A stretch of 64,000 nt of DNA from Thuidium tamariscinum (Eukaryota; Streptophyta; Bryopsida; Hypnales; Thuidiaceae), in NCBI GenBank assembly GCA_947034885.2, contig OZ019759.1, positions 9,550,501-9,614,500 of the forward strand. Direction: 5' to 3'. Position numbers and translations under genes: made by a program. A model generated the notes under the pieces. That model ran no database searches. It worked only from the letters and a program-made list of their open reading frames with translations, and was not told the origin of the DNA. Numbering within the stretch: the stretch's first letter is position 1; every line of letters starts with the position of its first letter. Below, in pieces: positions 11,067-23,323 of the stretch.

Positions 11067-14000
11067 AGAAATGTATATCAAAAGTGCGGGACACTCACCC
11101 ACCTCTCCAATATCGAATCATATCAATTCCGCTACATCTACAAACATTCGCACAGAGCATCATGGGCATAAGTTACAGTTGTCCCATATGTCGGAGTGCC
11201 TTAGTTTCCCAAGAGCTGAAGTTTTAAACAACAGAGTAGAGTTAGCAAATTAAGCAACGTCAACAAAACAGTTCTAGTCATTCTCTCACAAAAAGCCCAC
11301 CCAAACTTTGTGAATCCAACTTCATCTCACCAGCAACCAGAACAAGATACTCAAACCTGAGTATCAAATACAATAATTTTCTCAGATCAAAATAGGAACA
11401 ACTGTAAAAGGACCACCAAGTAAGAAATCCAATCACCAGAATGTCAACCCAGAACTGAGCACAATTTGGCAAAACCAAAAAAATCCAAAAATCCAAATAT
11501 TTACAAAAAAGCAAGATAAGCAAGGGTTAGAAAATGGCCATGGCAAGCCTCCACATTGGAATCACCAAAGACACACAAATCTTCCAAACACCCATTCACT
11601 ATTCAAACTCATGAACGCAAGATCTATGACAAGCCAAAAATGTTTGGCCAGCCCCATAAGCATCAGAACCGAATTTTCGTTCACTTCCACGCGCGCTGCC
11701 AAAAGTGGCATCCTCAGCGGCATAAGTTCAAAAAAAAAGGTCATCCTAAGCCACTTGCAAACTTTAACCTTCAAAAATCGACCTCTGGAACCCAAGAACC
11801 ATCACACAGCACACAACAAACAAACAATTTGCAAACAATCCTCGTTCCAACACAGAATGTTTGTTTACTTCCACTCTGCCCAAACGTGGCATCATCTACA
11901 GCATACCTCGACAAAGAGAAATTCATCTTGTAAACCAAAAACTTCAATTCAACCTCAAGAAGGCAAGATACAATACAAACAAAATCAAAATGGTTGCCAC
12001 AAACAAAATTAAATCATCACCACAGAATGCCTTTTTTCACTTCAACGCATCTTGGAAGGCATACCTTCAAAGAGCAGTGCACTTGAGCAAACTATTTGCG
12101 AAGCCAGGCGTAGCAAGAATTTGAGAGCTGAAGAGAATTCAATGCACTGTCAACGAACCTCCCTCAAAGACTCATTAGACAACCAATAGGACTGAAGGCA
12201 CGACCAACAATGGATGCAAGGACCTGCAAACAAACCCTGAAAAGGTGCCGCCTCACCGTTAGCGTTGAAGAAAACTTCACGCAGTCCTTCCACGTTGTCA
12301 CTCTCTAATTTTGTCAACCTCAATGCATTGCAACTTCTATCTTTTGCTCAAAGACAAAATTCCTCTAGTGAGTCAGAGAAGTGTCATTAAATGCAACCGT
12401 CAATTCCAGGGGAAGCAGATGCACATCCATTAAATACTCGAAAGTATCCTCATTTGGACTTTCTGCACAACCTATTTTGAAGAAAAGATTGCACATCATG
12501 CACATATCCCTTTTCTTTAACACTGCCAAATTGTATGATCTAAAAAAAAATCTAAAGTTGTCGCAAATGATTCCGGGTTAAACATTGTTATAGAATGACA
12601 ATGAAAGAATCTTTCGTACTCATACTGTCACAAGCAAAAACTGTGAAGAAGGCAGCTCACGAGGATAGCTTACATATAGCTTACATATATTCCAACCTTG
12701 TAATTAGCAGCTTGGGACGGAGCATGTAAGCATACCAATAGAAAGAAAAAAGGAAAGAAAAAATTTAGCTAGGATTTCTTCATTAATTCAATATACTTTT
12801 CTTGTATCATTGGAATTGCCCATGTATTTAAAAAACAAAACAAAACGAACAGGGGGCCGCAAACACTACCCTGCTTCCAATACTTCCAATGAACAATTCC
12901 CAAATGACCTATCATGTCTTCTCAAGTGTTTCAATTGAAATTCCTACTATCCCAAAACCTACTAGTACTGTTTTTTAAAACCTATGTGACAATTCACAAA
13001 CGAAGCATCAAATTACAAACTAATGGTAAGTTACAATGAAGCCAGCCATACGATTGAGCAAATTTTTGTGTCACTAACCTGCAGTATGAAAGGCTGGCAT
13101 GTTCATGTTAAGAGTTGAGCAACTTCTGCAACCCATGGTCCACTGTGAAGCAACAAGCAACTTTTTGTCAAGGAAGCATTCAAGATCATAATCTGCAAGC
13201 CCCAAATTCTACATATTAACCTACACATGAACAAACTCACATTTATCGTTGTGACAAATGCAGATACATTGCGGTAACCTTCGATTGATAGTCTCAAATA
13301 AATACTCTTTTTGTCACATTGAATCACTCATCTGGACTAACATGGAATAGAAGCATATTATTTTCCTAAGATCACAAATTAGGATAGCTAGCACACACAA
13401 TTAGGTGAGTTAGGTAATAAGTTTCACCAATAACGACAGTATTCTTTTTGTCCATGAAAAACAAAAAAAATTACAACAAAAAAATGACCACACCTTGAGA
13501 ACAGGTTCATCCGTCGAGGGAGGCGGTGCCTTTGCGACAATCACTGTTTCTTTGGCAGCTCTTAGGTTATGCAACCCCGCCGAGTCATTCACATGGCATG
13601 GGACTTGCTTCTTACCAAAACAACCGGACATTTCAAAGAGAAAGGATTTCGAAGGTGTTATTCGGAATTTCACACCTTCGCGCAAGGCTGCAAAGTTTGT
13701 ATCTTCAAACCTGAACAGACATGAGTGGGAATGCGCCTTGCAATCGCCACCATGTCTAGTTAGTTTAGCGTTTAGGGTCCATACATAAATTGAAATCATT
13801 TAAAAAAAATTAAATTAATAATAACAAAAATTAAAAAGTTAAAATTAGAATTACAAAATTGTTTTTTTAATTTTCTTTTTGGAAATACATGGACAATTTC
13901 CATTGCAAGGGAAAGAGTTTAAAGAACCTAAGGCCAAAGTCCCGGCGGAACAACTATTTCTTTTGTTTTTAGAAGTAATAGGAATTTGAAATCCGACCTC

Positions 14001-16745
14001 ACAACCAAAGATGTTTTTGTGGTTTTCCAAAGTTAGGACTAAAGGAAATTTCAAAGTGTTCAAAAGGTACATGTTTGAAGGATACAAAAAATATTCAAAA
14101 CCATTCACTCAAAGCTTCTTTACTTTACAACCATGAAGCATCATTTTCTAACTAGAAAACATTCAAAGCAAATTAGGTAGTTCTACTTTAAATTGGTATC
14201 ATCTTAAAGTGGAAGACTTTGTTTATCAACCATTATTGAATATTATGGAACTCACTTTTTAATCATATAAAGAACATTAAAAAGTCAAAAATTGAATTGA
14301 ATTCAAAAATGTCATTCAATTACAATGTATGAAAGTTATAAGAAATCAAGTTGGAATGATAAAATCTCAAAATTTGTGTCCTCATTTCAAGATCATGAGG
14401 TTGAACATTGTGCACGTAGCATTTACATATTCTTTGGATTTTGTAGGACAAGTACTTGGGAACATGCTAAGATTTTGGCAATCCTACTAATTACACAATT
14501 TTGAAAGTGTAAGGTGCTTTTAAGTGTCAGTTTAGAAAACAATCTTGAGAGATAATTACAAGTTTCATCCAACAAAAGTTGGTTCATTGAGCTTTTCAAA
14601 AATTAATTGTTTTGAAGTAGGAATTACATGAGGCTCTATACACATCCCCGCCTTGATATGTCTACAATAAACATTAAGACTAGTAATTGAAGAATGCAAT
14701 ATGTATTTTGTAATAGCAAACAATTTGAGAGTCTAAATTGCTTTAGCACTTGCTACTTTTAGTCATTTAGTTCTTGAATCAACAACATGAAACCTTCTTA
14801 ATTGCACAGTTCATTTATCTCCAAATGCCCAAAGTACCATATTCTTGTGTTGATTAAATTTTGAAGTTAAATTAAATCTTACTAAAGTACTATTTTTTAT
14901 TTATTTATAGATGAATATCAATCAAAGTTTAAATCAGATTCAAAATACATTTGGAAAAATTTGATTTTTCCTATTGAACATTCTATGTAAGGATGCTCAT
15001 TGCAACTTTTGTTTTTTAAGTGTTCGGAACTCCTCAAGTTGAGCCTCAATGCACTAGATTTTAGGAAGAGGGGGGAAATTGCATTGGAAATTCATTTACA
15101 AAAGATTGTACAATAGATTCTCAGAAGTTGTTAATTGATTGTCATTATGCATGTAAAAAGAGAATTAAAAGACTTCAATTCACATAACTTTGACAATTTG
15201 ACAACTTAATCAAATATTATAATCTTTTGATCCATTAGCAATATATATAATTAAAACTCCACCTCAAGTGCAAACACCAAAGAGTATTTGAATATAAATT
15301 TTCAAAATATATTTGTATATAAGCTATTTTTTGGAGGATTTAGATGGAAATTAAATAAGACATTACCTAGATGTCAAGCAAGTATATTTTGGGACATTGT
15401 TGAATATATTTTGAATTTCAAAACATTGATTCTTGACATATCAAAAATCAATTCTAGAGACACATATTTTGAAGTTACAAATTTTGGATTAGCTTTGCAA
15501 TAGAGGTGCAATTTATTGTCTTTATCTTACATTCTAAAGTGTCTTCTTGAATTCCATGAATGATGATTATAATTCATTAATAGAAAATTGCATTTTTTAT
15601 ATTATTTGCAAACAATATTCAAATCAAAAAATAGTTTTAATACTAGTTATCTTTTACTTTTAGCTTAATTATGAAAATTTTGTAATTTAATTTGACGACT
15701 TTAATGGAAAATCTCTGAAAAATAATATATCTATGAATGTCTTAGAAAGCTTTGTCATCTAAATTCAAAACCTTTAGACAATTCTAGGTCTAAATTTCTT
15801 ATTAAAGTTATTAAAGTATTCCCATATGCCCAAAAATTGTATTACTTTACTCAAAAAAATGAAAAGAACATCAATTGGAGATATACATTTGGCATTCATT
15901 CATAGTATCCAAAGTAAGAATTTGTAAGAGTTTAATATACCTATTGGAAAATCATTACAGGGATTAAAATGATATTGCCAAAGGTTGTCCATTGTCTACT
16001 ACCTCTAACAAAAAAATTGCCACCTTTTGAACTTTCTATTCACTTGTTTGTCAACTTGATGTTTGTAGCTATCAACCAACTTACTTGGAATGATACACCA
16101 TTTATGTATGGATGACTTTGTTGGTGAACATTTGAGGCAATTGTCTTTCAAATGTAATTTTCCATAAAGGTGTCTAAATTGGCAAATCTACTTACAATTT
16201 GGTGAACTTCATATTTCAACTATTTGTATGATTTTTTTCATAAATAAATTGAAAAAAACATCTCCCATAGGTATTCATCTTATCATAGTGGATGTACTTG
16301 TTTTGAGTCACTTAAAAAAATTTGCATATTCTAATGTAGAATCAAGATATAAAACTATTTCAAAATGCATTTTTTTTAATTCATGATTTTTAATTTTCAA
16401 CTATAAATTTTTGAATACATATAAGTGTAAAATGGATTTTTGAAATTCCACTTTTTAGTTCATCGTAATTTATGTTTGTACTCATATAGACACTTAAAAA
16501 CATTTCATTGGCATTACTTGCATTTGGATGTTTTCAAGATTAATGTACGTTTAAGTTGGATTATAGCACTTCCACTTTACAAACAATTTACTTATACTCC
16601 CTTCTTTCACCTTTCATATCCATTTTTTTATGATTTAATGTTTTTGAATATATGTAGGCATAGTCAATAATGGATAACCATACCTTATATTACTAAATTT
16701 TCTAATAACTACGGTGCTAAAATATAATGTATACTGGAAATTTGA
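11067..16745 (+). repeat. Left arm of giant palindrome (5,679 bp)
   Basis: The reverse complement of this arm is 23324-29002, and paired positions always add up to 40069 from the outer to the inner end, so the arms have the same length with no net indel. In the stretches I compared I found only three substitutions: the inner end (GTATAC against GTGTAC), near 11357, and near 11900. The outer boundary is at AGAAATGTATATC and the inner at GGAAATTTGA. No target duplication or superfamily-type terminus is visible at the outer ends. Apart from candidate exons around 13494-13710 the arm is AT-rich and noncoding. Confidence 0.95.
13494..13710 (-). CDS. Candidate exon in left palindrome arm (mirror of 26359-26575)
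   Basis: Mirror image of the exon at 26359-26575, with the same predicted translation and splice sites. See that entry for the description. Because both arms carry it, either copy could be the ancestral one. Confidence 0.4.
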
Positions 16746-17126
16746 TATTATTAACGTTGAGCCCTTTTTCATTGCTCAATAATGTCTAAGGGCCAAAGAA
16801 TAATGCAATTTTCCAAGATTAAAAGGATGTTTTATGAAATACATTTTACAAGAAAACTTGAGTGATGCTTTTCATAGTTCATACAAAAGGTGTAAAATAT
16901 GATCTACAGATAGTATTGGAATAGAAAGATATTTATAGAATAAGGGACAAAATATTGATTTTGAACTTAAATAAAAATTTACTTGAGTTTTGATTTTTAA
17001 CTTTACTTAAAATTTAAGTACTATCCAAAACCTACAAGTATTAATCAGTATTATAAGACCAAAGATGATTTCATGAAGATTACTTGTCCTAAATTTTTTT
17101 TTGATATTTATTGAATGTGTTTGATA

Positions 17127-17216
17127 CCCCCTATGTCCCACTTAAAGATTGCTAATTAGGTTGATTTACAATCTTTGTAAGAAGAAGTTGGAAAGCTTTT
17201 AGTGGGATAGAAGGAG
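17127..17216. mobile_element. Stowaway-like MITE
   Basis: A 90-base element with terminal inverted repeats CCCCCTATGTCCCACTTAAAG and its complement CTTTTAGTGGGATAGAAGGAG (imperfect), flanked by TA on both sides. TA target sites and ends resembling CTCCCTCCGTYYC are typical of Stowaway (Tc1/mariner) MITEs in plants. Confidence 0.65.
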
Positions 17217-19628
17217 TATCATTCAATATTATTGAAAGATGTGTCCTTAAGTTTATAAACCCTTCTAGTACCTAAATTTTCAAATATGAATCTTGTTGAT
17301 GTACAAAAGAGTAAAGATGTGACTAATTTTGCAATTGTAGTATTCAACAATTTCTCTTGTTTTTTTAAAAACAAAGTAGTTGTTTTATAACAAAATCATT
17401 TTACTTTTTTGAAATGTAGGGAACATTTTTACAAGGTTTTTTGTTTATTTTTCATGTAGGTTATGTTTATAATTTTTCACACAAATTCTTGAAGTTTGTT
17501 TTAACATATTACATTCATAGTTAAAGTTGTTTTAAATTTATGAAGATTCAAAAGAAAAGATAGATAAAAAAATAAAGGTCAATATTTAATATTGTATTAA
17601 ATATTAATTTTTAATAATTGGATCCATCTTGAATGATGTATTTCCATTCAAAAAATATATGTTAGCTAGGCAAGAGCTTAAGCAAGTGAAGTTCCATTAG
17701 TGACAAATCCTTCCAAATTGCATACCTAAATTAGCAATTATTTTTTTTATAACCCTATTATAAAGTACAAAGAAAGTTTGAAAATTTTCAAGTGGGATAT
17801 AATTAAGGTTTCTTTTTAAGTTTCTGACTTTATTTAGCAAATCAAGTATTTTTGAATGTCAAACTAAAGTTGTATGGGTACATAGAAAAGCTTAAAGTAT
17901 TGAAATGTAGTATAAGATTTGAATATTATGAAAAATTAATAAAATTTTAATATGTCTTGAACTTAACGCAATTATGATGTAGATATAGCAAGTTGTTTAC
18001 AACAAGTTATGTGAAATTTATTATTCTTCAATATGATAAAGGACTATTTAATCATTTTGGAATATTTTTATATTGAAATGGTATTAGTATAGACTAACCA
18101 AATGTCTAAACAAGTGATGCATGGATGATATGAGGACCTAGGTTTAGAACTAGCAAAAATTCTTTTGAAGTCATTGTCATTTATAAATTGCAATGTTGAT
18201 AAGTTTTCACATTGATTCTCATATTTTTCTATTGTTCAAAGATAGGTTAAAGTTTTTAATTATTGTACAAATCTATAAACCAACTTCCTATCAAAAAGAT
18301 AAAAGATAAGATATAATCTATAATATTATGTATATTACTATAGATTGGTTGCATTTAAATTTGCACCTTTTAAGTTAAAAGTGTGCTTCTAGGTCTAGAA
18401 ACATACAAGTCCTTTCACTTTTAACTTGCATGTAAAACATGTAATTCTCAAGGTAATTCTAATTTATATTTCTAATAATTCTATTTGGTTTGTTATTTAA
18501 TTATTTTTGGGCATGTTGACAATATTGCATTATTTTGAGTTGTAGATATTCATATGCACTTTGTAGATGGTCAAACCCATGTACAATTATTTTAAGTCAA
18601 AGTTAAAAGAAGATTTGGATGGCTAAGAATATAGAAATAAAAATGTTATTTAAATTTTTCTTAGACACCTATATTTATATTGTATTCATGAAATTAAGGT
18701 GAATGTGATCTTCTTCATTTTTCATTGCTAGTCATTTGTCATCATCATAGCTATATAGAATAGAGAATCCAAACATTGTAAGTGTTCATTGTAACTTAAT
18801 TGTTAATTTTTTTTTCTAATTTACATAATTTTTTTGAAAATTCCAATTGCAATTGAAACTAGAATAGATGACCTTCATTTCATTAGTTGGGCTCAAACTC
18901 AAAATATATCATTTTAGAATTAGAGCAAGGCACAACAATATAAAATATATCATTTTAGGATTAGAACAAGGCACAACAATATTTCAAAAATACATTGATA
19001 TAGCATATTTTGTCATTTGTTTTTTTACTTATTTATCAACCATGTGAAAATAAACACCACTCAAACTAAAAACTTGATTGGATACTCTTTGTAACTCAAT
19101 ATAAAAGGTCAACAAAAAAAGTGGATGAAAAAATGCTTCTAATATATTTTGAAAACCTTGAATTGTCATCCAAATGCCACATAATGGTATTGGTGGTTGT
19201 CTAAGGCTAATGGTTAATTCTAATATATTCACAAATTCCAAAATTTTACAATTCCTATGCATGTCATATTTTACTATATTATACACTATTCGACAATTCT
19301 CAATAGTTCCCTCCCATTTTACCATCCTAAATTTTTTGTATAGTATAAATATAAATGGAATTTTTTGTCTTGCATTATGAACATTCAATTCTTATGTGAT
19401 TCCAATTTTAACATACCAAATTTGAATTTAAGAAAATCAAGATTCTATTTTTGATGAATTGTTTCATTTAAAATTTGTAGTTTTACATAATAAATGATAA
19501 AAAATCAATGGTGACAAATTTTGTAAATTTAACTGCATAAATAAGTAGAAAATATTTGTATGCACATCTTTTCTTTCAAGAGAATCCCTAAAAAATTTAG
19601 AATTTCCTTAAAACAATTCCAAAGGTTG

Positions 19629-19808
19629 GGGTGGCAATGTCCAAATTTTGGAAAAATAGATAATTATATATTGTAATTAGACTTTTCTATTTGACCTTTA
19701 CATTGTAACTGATTTTGTAAATTTAACCGTGAAGGTATATTTGCCTTGCCAAAATCAAATTACAATGAATAAATATATCTATTTATCAGAATTTGGACAT
19801 TGCAACCC
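19629..19808. mobile_element. Small inverted-terminus element
   Basis: Starts GGGTGGCAATGTCCAAATT and ends with the near complement AATTTGGACATTGCAACCC, about 180 bases in all, with the inverted similarity extending about 50 bases inwards. No clear target duplication, so the superfamily is undecided. Confidence 0.5.
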
Positions 19809-21219
19809 TAAATTTTGACATTGTTGAGACAAAATTGTAAATTTTCTCAAAGATGCTTATTAAATGCAAGATGTGTACGTGGATTTTTCTTACATATTTC
19901 CACAATTTAATCCCAAAAAAAATTCATCATCAATGCTTGTCAATGAATTATTGTAATCCATGAATTTTTTTACTAAAACCCAAGAACTTTTTTTAAAATT
20001 GTGATTTTTTGAATTTGTATAAATACTTACTATTAATGTTTGAAATTCATCTTGAAGATGCATCCAAATCCATTTTCTATATTCAAGTACAAATTTAAAA
20101 CATTTCAGATTGCTTATATCTATATATTTTCAAAAGTGGTTTATAGTTCTAGTTGATTCTAGGCATTTTCGCCCTATTGCACAGAAAATGATGTCAATCT
20201 AATGGGTGAATGATCAATGTTTTTTTAGCCATGTGACTAGCAATGTCACTAGAGTACAAAAGTTATACCCAAATAAATTCAAAATAGGAGAGAGTGAACA
20301 ACAAAAATAAAAATAAAAATTTTAATTCTTTAAATTTACTTTTTTCTCATAGATTATATTTTTGTTTACGTGGAAATATTTTATTCATTTCATTTGAATT
20401 TGTTATGAAAAAATTATTGACAATCTTATTTTTTATCAACTAAAACGTCTTTTTGAAAAAATAACTTGTAGAATCCGTTTTTGAATGCATTTTTTGTAAT
20501 TTATCCCAAAAAAAGTTTCAAATAGTTTAGTTTTATTGCCAATCTCATCATTGGAATTAGTGCATTTAAATTTCATCTTAGAGATATTAATAATTTATAT
20601 TTCTCTTTTATTTTGTACCTACTTTGACTTAATAAATTGTTAAAGAACAAAAATTAAATTTTTTTGAATTTTTTCCCCCTAGATTCTCAACTCAATTCTA
20701 GAAAAATTTAGTTAATAACTGGAAGATGGAATTGACACATTATATTCACAACAATGAGATTGTTTTAGCAAACAAACTAAACCTTCGATTTTTATTTTGT
20801 TTTTTAAACAAATGAAAGAGACTGGATTCCAGTGAGTGAGTGTCCGGGATGAACTGACCCCTAACTTCCAGATGGCTCAAAATAGGGAGCTTTTTTTTTC
20901 ACATGCACCCCTGGAATGATTTGGGAGGCTGAGCAATGGGGCGAGTTCACCCCGACCCATCGAGAGGGTGAGAGGGGTGGGTGGATTTGAAGTTCTTGCA
21001 CATTTCTTATATGTCAAAAAAAATTTCTTGCACACGTAATTAAGTTATGGCAGGTTTCAAGGAAAATTTATTTATTTATTTATAGCAGGTTCTTCAGCAA
21101 CTTTGAGATGCTTGTGAAAACCATGACCTAGTTCACCTGATAGATCCTGAGCCAGTTATGTGTTGGCTTGATTTCAGGTTGAGTATGTTAGTTGGCTGTG
21201 CTGACTAGCTTGCTGATTA

Positions 21220-21492
21220 ACGTAGATACATCCAAAAGCGCCATGTTCCTAAAAGCGCCATCTACAGTGCACTTACATTTCCAAAATCAGTTATGTTCAG
21301 ATGTTGTAGATGGCGCTTTCAGAAACAGATTTTGACCATTAATAACTTTTGTATACAGTATCCAAATCCTGCATTCTTTGGTGCGTTGGAACATACTTTC
21401 ACTTGCCAACAAGATTGCATAAAAATTTGAACTAGCTAATAAGAGGAACTAGGCACAATATGAATAAGTGGCGCTTTTGGGTGTACCTACCT
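21220..21492. mobile_element. Mariner-like MITE carrying an inner hairpin
   Basis: About 273 bases, with ends close to A(C/G)GTAGRTACAYCCAAAAGCGCC in inverted orientation and a TA dinucleotide on each side, as for Tc1/mariner insertions. Inside, GCGCCATCTACA (near 21254) pairs with TGTAGATGGCGC (near 21306), and the same GCGCC core is shared with the termini. Confidence 0.55.
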
Positions 21493-21589
21493 TAATGTAG
21501 TTTGGTTGAGTTGGGTCCAGGTTCTAGTGGTTTTTTTAAAAAGATATTAAAAAAAAGAAAATGCTTTGTTGAGGACTAGTTCCTCTGGT

Positions 21590-21655
21590 TTTGTGAACTG
21601 TTTCCTCTATCAATGGAAATTACCCATGTGTTTAAAATAAATAAATAAATCATGA
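21590..21655 (+). mobile_element. Retroposon-like 3' end
   Basis: The motif CAATGGAAATTACCCATGTG followed by an A-rich tail of TAAA units recurs, slightly changed, at 12810-12845 and 13865-13905 and in their mirror positions in the right arm. A shared 3' motif followed by A-rich DNA suggests a LINE or SINE family, but no target duplications could be drawn. Confidence 0.3.
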
Positions 21656-22474
21656 CCTAGACCAGGGATGGATTGGATTGTGCAACTGAGCGCCATTGAA
21701 ATGATTTCAGTTGGTCAAGGGTAGTGCTTGAAGATCTAGGTAGACAGTCACGCAGGGTACAAAGTGAAACCACCTATACTAGATCATTTAAGCAATTTTA
21801 GAATAGATCATAAGGAATATGAGGCTATATAAATTTTTCCTATGTAGAAAGATAGGAAACTTTTTGGATTGTAAATTTTTCATAATTTTATTCCCAAAAT
21901 TGATATTACCATGCTTTTTGGAAGCCAAAAAGTGCTTTGAACCAATATAGCCAATGTCTAAAGTCTTCCAATTCTTATCATAGTAGAGACTACTTGCCTA
22001 CTTGGTATTTTCCACACACTTTAGGACACTTTAGGACATGTGTTATGACCTTATTAGTCCCAACTTTGTAAATGGGACAAAAATACATTTGAAGATTTGG
22101 TTGGAAATCTCTTTGAGCTGTGGTTGGAAGTTGTTGCAAACTACAAGTTGGGTATGGGGCCTTGGTCAAGAATAGGTGGTTCTACCTTAACTTATTGGGT
22201 GTAAAGCAATCCATACTTTAACCCCTAAATACCCAAGGCCTTTTTTTAACTTCTATGAATTGCTCTAAATTGAACAAAAAGCCAATATTTTGATAAGCTA
22301 TATCAATTTTTTTTTAATGAATTTTAACCATACAAATTCAAACTAGACATTTTAGAGGTCACAAAGGAAAACAAAACACAACAATATCACTTACAAATTG
22401 AAAGATTATAATGTTTGAACATGACAGTGTTAAAACTGCAAAAGTGACTTGAAGTTTTTTAATCCTCTTTTCAC

Positions 22475-23323
22475 ATGTCAAATCTAAAGAGTTGGTCAAA
22501 AAAAAATGAGGTTAAAGGATCTAACATGCATAACCAAAATCAATTTACAACTTCCCAAAATCTACTCTACAATTTTTTAAATGAATTTCTCATGTGTTAT
22601 TTCCTCCAAGATGTAGCGTATTTGACTCTCATTTCCAAGAGCCCTCAATACTATGGGAAGTCAAAATTGAAATGGATACCCTTGCACAAAATCTTAAATA
22701 GAAAAATCATAATCAATCGTTTTAAAAAAAAGATTTTTGACACTAAAACTAGACTTCCAAAATAATATTTCAAAAATATAAATTACTAAAAATAAAAAAC
22801 TTGGCAAGGTTTTAATTGACTTCAAAGTTTTCTCAATACCAAAATTTGGTGCCTTGGGCATTTAGAAGTTAAATTTGTTTGTTTTGTTTTGTTTGTTTGT
22901 GAAGTTGAGATTCTCTTGGAGTGTGCGTCCTTTAGTGGCATGCTTGGTACCACCAAAAAGCACTCAATGAAGAAGAGTGCATAGACTTTGTTTTGTGACA
23001 TTTGGATATGCATTGAGAAATTTATTGAATTTAGAAGTTTTTATTACATCAAAAAATTAGAGAATTACTTAAAATTACATTTTGATTGTGGAAATCACAT
23101 AAGGCACATAAATTCTTAATTAAATACACCACAAACTACAAGTTAGGCAATCCAACAAAGTTACTATTACTCCAAATGTTGAATTTTTTTTGCAGAGTCT
23201 TGTTGGAAGTCAAAAGCGATTCTATTTAATGCAATGCTCTAGCCATTTAAAAAAAATGTGATGTAAATAAAGACTTGACCATAATGTTATCAACTCTACA
23301 TGACAATAGGACGATATCAAATG
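22475..23323. other. Spacer end, nothing recognised
   Basis: AT-rich DNA with a short simple block of TTTGTTTTGT units near 22875-22900. No supported gene. Confidence 0.4.

Larger units (their letters stand above)
16746..23323. other. AT-rich palindrome spacer without genes
   Basis: A 6,578-base unique centre between the arms, very AT-rich, with no convincing coding frame. It contains three small inverted-terminus elements (17127, 19629, 21220), a short tandem duplication of about 51 bases at 18895-18985, a retroposon-like 3' end near 21590, and a less AT-rich block at about 20820-21740 that differs from its surroundings. Confidence 0.6.
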
